Below are positions 30,951 to 35,864 of a DNA stretch of 35,864 bases, piece by piece (position 1 is the stretch's first letter; each line of letters opens with the position of its first letter). The position numbers and the translations under genes are program-made. Source of the stretch: JAVBSX01 sp031549145. Its GTDB lineage: Bacteria > Planctomycetota > Planctomycetia > Pirellulales > Thermoguttaceae. The notes below the pieces were generated by a model. It searched no databases and was not told where the DNA came from. It was given only the letters and a program-made list of their open reading frames with translations. The stretch covers positions 1-35,864 of the forward strand of contig JAVBQI010000101.1 in assembly GCA_031549145.1 (NCBI GenBank), given 5' to 3'.

Positions 30951-32657
30951 CTATTTCGCGAAAACCGTCGTCTTTTCGGTCGGCCCGTCAAGTTCGTCCG
31001 ACCGTTTCAGACATTCGTCCAGAAAACCGCTCAGCTGATTGGAGCGAGTCGGATGCCGAAGTTTTTTAACCGCTTTCGTTTCGATTTGCCGCACTCTTTC
31101 GCGAGTCACGGAAAAAATCTTTCCGATATCCTCCAAAGTATAAGTGTAGCCGTCGGCCAAGCCGTATCGCAATTTGATGATTTCCCGTTCACGGAACGAC
31201 AAATCCTGCAAAACGGCTTCGATCCGGGACTTTAAGGCTTCGCAGTTCATCACTTTGAGCGGATCGCCCAAGCGATAATCTTCGAGATATTCTCCAAAAG
31301 ATTTTGAATCGAAATCACCGAGCGACTGGTCCAACGAAACCGGCCGCTGGTTCATTTGCATAACCGCCCCGACTTCGTGCAACGACATTCCCGCGATTTC
31401 GGCGATCCGGTTCAGATCGGCATATGTCCCGGATTCCATTTTGACGTCCTGGGAAATCGACAGGACCCGGTTCATGGTCTCGATCATGTGGGCCGGGATC
31501 CGAATCGTGCGTCCGAATTCCGCAATCGCCCGCGAAATCGCCTGCCGCACCCACCAGGTCGCGTAAGTCGAAAACTTGAATCCCTTGGAATAGTCGAATT
31601 TATCGACCGCCTTCATCAGTCCGGTGTTCCCCTCTTGAATCAAATCGAGAAAACTGAGACCGCGATTTTTGTATCGTTTCGCAATCGAAACGACCAAACG
31701 CAAATTCCGCAAAGAGAATTCTTTTTTCGCCTCGTCATAATCCCTGGCCAAACGGGCATTCTTTTTCAATCGTTTTTGAAGCGTGCCGGGAGTTTCCAGC
31801 GTCAGTTCCATTAACTTTCGCAATTTTTTCCGACACTGAACGATCGACGAACAACGCGCCAAACGTCGCAGCTTTTTCGCAAACGGTTGCTCCGGGGAAA
31901 AGCCTTTTTTCGCGGCAACGGAAAGAACCGTTCTCAAAACCATCATTCGGGCGGCAATCCGCTGCAAATGCTGTTGGGCGTGTTTAAGACGGTCCAGTCG
32001 CATTTCCAACTCGGCAATCAACCGCGCTGCACGGTTTCGGCGATCCTGAATTCGCGTCCAAGCCGCTTTTTTTTCCTTGGAAGAGCTTTCCTGCGAAAGA
32101 ATGGTCTCAAAATCGAGGCGATTACGAGCAAGGATGCTGCGTAAGGTTACGATATTGGTTTTCAAGAGGCTGGAAATATGAGACTTCGCGTCCAAATCCG
32201 CCGCGGAAATCTCGGAGGTCCGGTCCAATCGAATTTTTCCCGCCAACACCTTTTCAAATATCTTGATGGCGTGCCGGATAATGAAATCCGAGCTGAGAAA
32301 GTGCTCTTTGTATTTTTTTCTCCTCATGCCGACGCGAACGGAAAAGGATTTCTCTTCTTTGCCGGACAAGAGGGGGATTTCTCCCATCTGCACCAAATAA
32401 ACCTTGACGAGATCATCGTGCGAACGGGAATCGTTTTCGCCGAGGTCATCGGAAGCGGTCGAGCGCTCCGCCTCTTCGTACGTTTTGGCATGGCGAGAAG
32501 CAACACTGCGGCGCCGATCGAAATCGGAAGGATTCGCGTCATAATTTTCGTCGAATGAGTCGTTATCTCGTTCGAAAACATTCTCATCGCCGTCGCGGTC
32601 CGCGAAAGAGGATGCCTCATGCATCGTATCGGAATATTGGTCGAAATAGGTGCTCAC
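30951..32657 (-). CDS. rpoD: Primary RNA polymerase sigma factor (RpoD/SigA)
   Basis: This 568-residue protein has an acidic N-terminus (1-75), region 1.2 (DDLVKVYLVQMGEIPLLSGKEE, about 81-102), and a long non-conserved region (about 110-305). Region 2 follows (about 306-385: LRNLRLVVSIAKRYKNRGLS, FLDLIQEGNTGLMKAVDKFD, FKFSTYATWWVRQAI), then regions 3 and 4 with the helix-turn-helix TLEDIGKIFSVTRERVRQIE. The sequence is a clear group 1 type sigma, although the C-terminus carries about 15 extra charged residues (DELDGPTEKTTVFAK). GTG 32657 is chosen because GAGGAG lies eight bases upstream. The gene stands alone; a possible promoter is at 32726-32753, and TGTATC repeats lie at 32851-32897. Confidence 0.9.
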   Translation of the reverse strand: MSTYFDQYSDTMHEASSFADRDGDENVFERDNDSFDENYDANPSDFDRRRSVASRHAKTYEEAERSTASDDLGENDSRSHDDLVKVYLVQMGEIPLLSGKEEKSFSVRVGMRRKKYKEHFLSSDFIIRHAIKIFEKVLAGKIRLDRTSEISAADLDAKSHISSLLKTNIVTLRSILARNRLDFETILSQESSSKEKKAAWTRIQDRRNRAARLIAELEMRLDRLKHAQQHLQRIAARMMVLRTVLSVAAKKGFSPEQPFAKKLRRLARCSSIVQCRKKLRKLMELTLETPGTLQKRLKKNARLARDYDEAKKEFSLRNLRLVVSIAKRYKNRGLSFLDLIQEGNTGLMKAVDKFDYSKGFKFSTYATWWVRQAISRAIAEFGRTIRIPAHMIETMNRVLSISQDVKMESGTYADLNRIAEIAGMSLHEVGAVMQMNQRPVSLDQSLGDFDSKSFGEYLEDYRLGDPLKVMNCEALKSRIEAVLQDLSFREREIIKLRYGLADGYTYTLEDIGKIFSVTRERVRQIETKAVKKLRHPTRSNQLSGFLDECLKRSDELDGPTEKTTVFAK

Positions 32658-32725
32658 TTCCCCGTCTCCTCACTGAAAAAGCGGAAGAAAAACAAAGCGG
32701 ATATCAGAGTTTTTGCACGCAACAG

Positions 32726-32753
32726 TAGATAAAGCATTTTTCGTGCCAGACAA
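32726..32753 (-). promoter_or_regulatory. Possible rpoD promoter
   Basis: On the minus strand TTGTCT (32753-32748) and TATCTA (32731-32726) are 16 bp apart and about 70 bp before the GTG start. The match to consensus is moderate. Confidence 0.35.
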
Positions 32754-32850
32754 AAAATACATCCACTAAGTGACCAACAGGAGCGAGAAACGCCAGCAGC
32801 AAGGATTATGAGGGCCTAAGACAAGCCCCGTTGAAAACCCGATCAGAAAA

Positions 32851-32897
32851 TGTATCAAAACGATACAGTGAAATGCAGCACGTTGCAAAATGATACA
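32851..32897. promoter_or_regulatory. TGTATC palindrome and third half-site upstream of rpoD
   Basis: TGTATC-AAAAC-GATACA (32851-32867) is a perfect 6-bp-arm palindrome. A third GATACA occurs at 32892-32897, 30 bp from the second. The spacing of about three helical turns suits a dimeric regulator. The site lies about 100 bp upstream of the possible rpoD promoter and just before family 3 copy 2. Confidence 0.4.
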
Positions 32898-32927
32898 TTC
32901 TTGAATTTTCGCTTTTGAATGCTTTAA

Positions 32928-33050
32928 ACTCAAGCCGGTTTGAGGTTCCCGTCTTCAGTACGGTAGCGGCCCAACGAGGCTGCGGTTTGGCAGAGGGCGA
33001 AGCTCTTCTGCCCGGATGGCAGATCCCTGCCCCTACCGGCTGCGGTCTAC
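32928..33050 (+). repeat. Intergenic repeat, family 3, copy 2
   Basis: The order is the same as in 6964-7070: ACTCAAGCCGGTTTGAG, CCCGTCTTCAGTACGGTAGC, GGCCCAACGAGGC, GGTTTGGCAGAGGGCGAAGC, and CCCCTACCGGCTGCGGT at the end. It carries a 16-18 bp insertion (near TTCTGCCCGGATGGCAGA, itself a hairpin) before the right end. It ends 13 bp from the stop codon of the minus-strand MBL gene, the same placement as copy 1. Confidence 0.85.
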
Positions 33051-33063
33051 AAATTACGAAACG

Positions 33064-33828
33064 CTAAATGTCCCAGGCGGGGGACGCTTCGTGCCGCGAG
33101 GCGAGCATGAGTTTGAACTTCGGCCCAAGAATTTTGCGATGCGTTTGCATAACGAGTTCGTGCGTGTTGTTTTCCGCGGAAATGTGTCCTAAACAAGCCC
33201 AACGCAACCGCCCGCCCGCCGTTCGGAGCAGTTTCGCCGCCTCTTCGTTGGAAAGATGACCGCCGGACCCGAGAATGCGCTGTTGGAGCGGGTAAGGATA
33301 AGACCCGTTACGCAACATTTTCGGATCGTAATTACTTTCCAACAGAACGGCGTCCAAAGTCGAGAGTTGGTCGGCAAGACCGGGAAAAACATGCCCGAGG
33401 TCCGTCAAGACGCCGAATCGCGACCGACCGTCGTCGAGCACGAACCCGACCCCTTCCGTCGCATCGTGCGGTGTGGGGACGGTTTCGATTCGGAGATCGC
33501 CGAGCCGAAACGATTCTCCCGCTTGAAAATAGCGAACATCGTCGATTTTCCCCAGCGGCCAACGGCTCCCCGCCTCTTCGAGCGTTCGCTTGGTTCCCCA
33601 AAGCGGAATGCCGAATTTTCGCTGAAAAATTCCGGCCGAGCCGATATGATCCCGATGATCGTGGGTTACCAAAACGGCTTGGACGCCGCGAATGTCGATC
33701 CTGTGTTTCGCGAGCCGCTTTTCCGCCTGCGAGCCGCTGATCCCGGCATCGACGAGCAGCCGCGTCTCGCCGGATTCAATATAAATGCAGTTTCCGTTGC
33801 TGCCCGATTGAAGGGAGATGATTCTCAA
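33064..33828 (-). CDS. MBL-fold metallo-hydrolase, YycJ/WalJ-like
   Basis: About 254 residues from TTG 33828, up to 269 from TTG 33873. The protein has the beginning LRIISLQSGSNGNCIYIES and the beta-lactamase-fold metal site THDHRDHIG. LTDLGHVF supplies the next ligand Asp/His, LLESNYD follows, and late ligand regions are GGHLSNEEAAKLL and LGHISAENNTHELV. This is the YycJ/WalJ pattern, linked in Gram-positive bacteria to DNA metabolism and exonuclease activity. TTG 33828 fits the usual family start best; neither candidate has a strong Shine-Dalgarno sequence and no ATG exists near the N-terminus. The zinc-ribbon gene lies 63 bp upstream on the same strand and is probably cotranscribed. Confidence 0.87.
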   Translation of the reverse strand: MRIISLQSGSNGNCIYIESGETRLLVDAGISGSQAEKRLAKHRIDIRGVQAVLVTHDHRDHIGSAGIFQRKFGIPLWGTKRTLEEAGSRWPLGKIDDVRYFQAGESFRLGDLRIETVPTPHDATEGVGFVLDDGRSRFGVLTDLGHVFPGLADQLSTLDAVLLESNYDPKMLRNGSYPYPLQQRILGSGGHLSNEEAAKLLRTAGGRLRWACLGHISAENNTHELVMQTHRKILGPKFKLMLASRHEASPAWDI

Positions 33829-33891
33829 GAGACCGATATTGCGAAAAATTTTCGCGAGAAAGGTTGAAGACAAATCCGCAAAGCGGCGGCA

Positions 33892-34134
33892 TCAATACTG
33901 TAATTCGACGAAGGTTTCGCCCCGCACGAAGTTCCAATCGTACTGGAAGACATGCCCTTTTTCGCACATAAAGCTCAACCGGCAATAGGAACGGTGATCG
34001 TGCTCCGAGGTCAGCGCCTTGCCGTCGATGCCGGTCAGCGAAGTAAACGAATAGCCGCAGACCGGGCAGAGGAGTTTCGTCTCGCCGGTTGCCGCGTCTC
34101 TTTCCAAATTGATTTTTACAGGTTGCTTTTCCAT
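33892..34134 (-). CDS. Small zinc-ribbon protein, function unknown
   Basis: This 80-residue protein has a CPVC pair (C23, C26) and a second set, C51 and C57 with H61 in MCEKGHVFQYDW. That suggests one zinc site, more like a cytoplasmic zinc-ribbon or a small adaptor than a DNA-binding finger. No signal peptide is present. It sits upstream of the MBL hydrolase on the same strand. I know no named family. ATG 34134 lacks a Shine-Dalgarno sequence. Confidence 0.7.
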   Translation of the reverse strand: MEKQPVKINLERDAATGETKLLCPVCGYSFTSLTGIDGKALTSEHDHRSYCRLSFMCEKGHVFQYDWNFVRGETFVELQY

Positions 34135-34255
34135 AGTCGATAATTCTATTGTTGGCGAGGACAGGGATTGTCAAAAGGCCATCTCATCTGTACGATTCTC
34201 GTTCATCTTCATCGTTTTTTCAACCCCTACTCACGAGGATTGCCAAGTCGTTTTT

Positions 34256-34294
34256 ACTGTATTGAAGACGGGAATTTTCAACCGACTTGAGTAT
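34256..34294 (-). repeat. Truncated copy of family 3 repeat (reversed)
   Basis: Read on the minus strand it gives ATACTCAAGTCGGTTGAA, then TTCCCGTCTTCAATACAGT, matching the first 39 bases of 6964-7070 and 32928-33050 with a few substitutions. The rest of the element is absent. It lies in the 467-bp gap between the zinc-ribbon gene and tatA, which holds no gene. Confidence 0.65.
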
Positions 34295-34453
34295 AGCGAA
34301 CGCGGCGGTTTCCGTGCTGCGGTTGCTGCCGGGTTAGGAGCCGATTCTTTGGGCTCGGACGGAACGAATTCAGTGGAACCCTATCTCCGCCCTCCAGCTC
34401 CTCGGTTTCTAAATTCCGACTTGGCAAGCCTCGTGATGATTTCTCCCGCCCCT

Positions 34454-34483
34454 TTGACAGCCCCCCGACCCCGGTGTTATAAT
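34454..34483 (+). promoter_or_regulatory. Consensus sigma-70 promoter of the Tat cluster
   Basis: Perfect TTGACA (34454-34459) and perfect TATAAT (34478-34483) are separated by 18 bp, the best promoter in the window. Transcription should start near 34490, about 110 bp before tatA. The leader contains GAAGGAGAGGG at 34517-34527, too far from the start to serve tatA. Confidence 0.75.
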
Positions 34484-34601
34484 TAACGTATCTGGTGAGA
34501 GTGGATAGAAGGAATAGAAGGAGAGGGATTTTATAATCGCAACCGCGGGTTTGGCTCCATTTTTTTCTGGAGAATACCGATATGGAAAGAGAGGTTCTAT
34601 C

Positions 34602-34817
34602 GTGAACGTGTTGTTTGCTTGGGTGCCTGGGCCCATGGAATTGATCGTCTTGGGGGGAATCATGTTGCTTTTGTTCGGCAACCGGCTTCCCAGCGTGATG
34701 CGGTCGTTGGGCCAAAGCGTGGTCGAATTCAAAAAAGGCGTGAACGGAATCGAAGAAGATACGGACAAGGCTGCCAACTCGGGCGAAAAATCGAAGAGTG
34801 ACCGGAAAGAGAGCTGA
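34602..34817 (+). CDS. tatA: TatA/E-family twin-arginine translocase subunit
   Basis: This 71-residue protein has a short periplasmic N-terminus, the membrane helix MELIVLGGIMLLLFG, the family hinge FGNRLPSVMRSLGQSVVEFK, an amphipathic helix, and a charged Lys/Glu/Ser tail. TatA oligomers form the channel for folded proteins with RR signals. GTG 34602 is chosen because AGAGAGG lies seven bases upstream; a TTG 17 codons earlier would add an unlikely extension. It is first in a three-gene cluster behind a consensus promoter. No tatC is in the window. Confidence 0.88.
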   Translation: MNVLFAWVPGPMELIVLGGIMLLLFGNRLPSVMRSLGQSVVEFKKGVNGIEEDTDKAANSGEKSKSDRKES

Positions 34818-34884
34818 TTTCCGGATTGGTTTTCCAAAATGGCCTTCTTGTCTGTCCCCCAAAAATTGTGGGTGAGGCAAATCG

Positions 34885-35244
34885 ATGATGCTATTGCTTG
34901 GCAGCGGCCTGTTGATTTTGGTACTGGGGATCGTGATCGGGCGTTATCCGGACCTGCTTCTCAAAAATTCGAGACAGATATTTGCGGCGCCGCTGTTCGC
35001 GTTGAAGTGGTTGCTGCGGACCATGGCGAAACATCCCCAGGTTTGCTCGTCGTTCGCGGCGGGTTTTTTTGTCGGACTGTTGTTGACGGGCACGCTATCG
35101 CGATGGTTTTGGACGTTTTCCTGGGTTGCGTTGGTCTTATTTTGTTTGTTGTTGATTTTTCCTGAGACCGGGAAAAGGGTGATTTTTCGGTTTGTGGAAA
35201 TTTCGGGACGTTGTGCGAAGGAGATTCGACGTTTTTTTGCGTAG
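34885..35244 (+). CDS. Small membrane protein between two Tat genes, function unknown
   Basis: This 119-residue protein has three predicted membrane segments: LLLGSGLLILVLGIVIG at the N-terminus, AAGFFVGLLLTGTL in the middle, and FWTFSWVALVLFCLLLIF. Basic cytoplasmic loops and a C-terminal amphipathic basic helix (GRCAKEIRRFFA) follow. GGTGAGG lies seven bases before ATG 34885. It matches no family I know. Position between two TatA-like genes suggests cotranscription and a possible link to the translocase. Confidence 0.65.
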   Translation: MMLLLGSGLLILVLGIVIGRYPDLLLKNSRQIFAAPLFALKWLLRTMAKHPQVCSSFAAGFFVGLLLTGTLSRWFWTFSWVALVLFCLLLIFPETGKRVIFRFVEISGRCAKEIRRFFA

Positions 35245-35274
35245 GTTTATTAGAGACGATATTACGGTTGCGAG

Positions 35275-35541
35275 ATGTTTGGAATTTTGTCTCCGGGACC
35301 GGCCGAGATGCTGGTGATCTTAGCGTTAGGGGTGCTGCTGTTTGGCAAGCGTCTTCCGGATGTTGGCAAGCAGCTTGGGCGTGGAATCTTGGAGTTCAAG
35401 CGAGGTCTTGACGAGATGGGGACGGGGTTAAAATTGAAGTCGTCGGAGCAGCGACCAGATGAAGAGAAGAAGAAGGGGTTTGAGGAGTTGGAGCGGGAGG
35501 AGTTGGATGTTCCGAAGTTTGAGCCTCCTTCGAACGCTTAG
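35275..35541 (+). CDS. Second TatA/B-family protein
   Basis: This 88-residue protein has MFGILSPGPAEMLVILALGV as a membrane helix, then FGKRLPDVGKQLGRGILEFK, the TatA/B hinge and amphipathic helix, and an acidic, Pro-ending tail (LEREELDVPKFEPPSNA). The PGPAEM start with the acidic Glu in the membrane segment is common to TatB and to planctomycete TatA paralogues, so I do not choose between them. It uses more G-rich codons than the genes to the left. The next 109 bp to the tRNA hold only a degenerate tandem repeat. Confidence 0.85.
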   Translation: MFGILSPGPAEMLVILALGVLLFGKRLPDVGKQLGRGILEFKRGLDEMGTGLKLKSSEQRPDEEKKKGFEELEREELDVPKFEPPSNA

Positions 35542-35554
35542 GAATGCCCCCCTT

Positions 35555-35638
35555 TTGCCGGTACACCGCGTTGCTGGCACACCATATTATTATTGCGCAT
35601 CACATTAATCGGCGCACCGCATTTGCCGGTATATCGCG
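35555..35638. repeat. Degenerate tandem repeat upstream of the tRNA gene
   Basis: About five units of 16-18 bp can be aligned to TTGCCGGYACACCGCR: TTGCCGGTACACCGCG, TTGCTGGCACACCATA, TTATTGCGCATCACA, CGGCGCACCGCA, TTGCCGGTATATCGCG. The first and last are the closest. It fills the space between the Tat gene and tRNA-Val. Confidence 0.45.
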
Positions 35639-35650
35639 AATAGTTTTTTC

Positions 35651-35724
35651 GGGCGATTAGCTCAGTTGGTTAGAGCGCTGCTTTCACACGGCAGAGGTCA
35701 CAGGTTCGAGTCCCGTATCGCCCA
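35651..35724 (+). tRNA. tRNA-Val(CAC)
   Basis: This 74-nt cloverleaf has acceptor stem GGGCGAT / ATCGCCC and D arm GCTC-AGTTGGTTA-GAGC. The anticodon arm is CTGCT-TTCACAC-GGCAG with anticodon CAC, which reads GUG. The variable loop is AGGTC and the T arm ACAGG-TTCGAGT-CCCGT, with discriminator A. CCA is not encoded. The T stem has one mismatch, A51 against C63 (base 35714), where I would expect T. Confidence 0.93.
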
Positions 35725-35732
35725 TTACAAAA

Positions 35733-35761
35733 ACCCCGTAAATCGTAAGGTTTGACGGGGT
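35733..35761 (+). terminator. Weak hairpin terminator after tRNA-Val
   Basis: ACCCCGT (35733-35739) and ACGGGGT (35755-35761) form a 7-bp stem, extendable by AAA/TTT with a bulge. The following ATCTTG is a poor T-tract. It lies 8 bp after the tRNA. Confidence 0.55.
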
Positions 35762-35788
35762 ATCTTGACGCCGGATCGGCGGTCTGGT

Positions 35789-35851
35789 AGGGTGGGTTTT
35801 GTAGTAAATACTACAAAACTCTTGGAATGACTACAAAACCCCTCCCACCCT
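35789..35851. repeat. Nested inverted and direct repeats at the window edge
   Basis: TTTTGTAGTA-AA-TACTACAAAA (35797-35818) is a perfect palindrome with 10-bp arms. ACTACAAAAC recurs directly at 35810 and 35830, exactly 20 bp apart. AGGGTGGG (35789-35796) is complementary to CCCACCCT near 35844-35851, so the whole block is also an inverted repeat, AGGGTGGGTTTTGTAGT against ACTACAAAACCCC then TCCCACCCT. It stands 65 bp beyond a tRNA gene, a position typical of integrase arm-type sites, but no integrase is visible. Confidence 0.6.
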
Positions 35852-35864
35852 CCACGAGGTTTTC

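Noticed and set aside
291..34294. Repeats as a CRISPR array
   Set aside because: Copies are dispersed over the window, palindromic and of variable length, with no regular spacers and no cas genes.
34551..34601. Longer start (TTG 34551) for tatA
   Set aside because: It would add 17 residues not found in TatA proteins; GTG 34602 has the better ribosome-binding site.

Overview
The window looks like a chromosomal segment of a planctomycete (Planctomycetota, probably Planctomycetia; Pirellulales is my best guess). The case rests on a 3331-residue secreted-type protein with a LEPR-XLL-like N-terminus (DALEERALLSV), a PEP-CTERM protein, an ECF sigma/anti-sigma/membrane-protein operon of planctomycetal style, a class II aldolase with a microcompartment-type C-terminal tail, frequent TTG/GTG starts and weak Shine-Dalgarno sequences. 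Genes are moderately GC-rich with C/G-ending codons; several intergenic regions are clearly AT-rich.

Layout. 1-3005: 3' end of an archaeal-type phosphoglycerate mutase, an MFS transporter bracketed by two copies of a palindromic repeat, and a class II aldolase. 3182-6215: a secreted beta-barrel-like protein, a small PEP-CTERM protein, and a convergent CAP-domain protein. 6670-10571: yacG, then on the minus strand a TraB-like protein and a GT2-GT4 fusion glycosyltransferase. 11106-21101: the giant repeat protein with an embedded trypsin-like protease domain and a terminator behind it. 21593-26051: a Tat-exported Gfo/Idh/MocA oxidoreductase, miaA (minus), and a ketoacyl-synthase-like protein lacking all three catalytic residues. 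26350-30337: an HtrA-like protease (minus), divergent from a sigma/anti-sigma operon. 30538-34134: a possible broken gene, the primary sigma factor, an MBL-fold hydrolase and a zinc-ribbon protein (all three intact genes minus). 34454-35864: a Tat cluster (TatA-like, membrane protein, TatA/B-like) behind a strong sigma-70 promoter, then tRNA-Val(CAC) and a palindromic array at the window edge.

The main unexplained structure is a set of at least five families of intergenic palindromic repeats. Most copies begin 5-20 bp after a stop codon, and some can fold as terminators. No transposase, RAYT, CRISPR array or integrase is present. The protein-level surprises are the catalytically dead ketosynthase, the protease inside the giant adhesin-like protein, the aldolase tail with no shell genes nearby, and the fused glycosyltransferases. 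I do not see a complete, clearly new defence or biosynthetic system.
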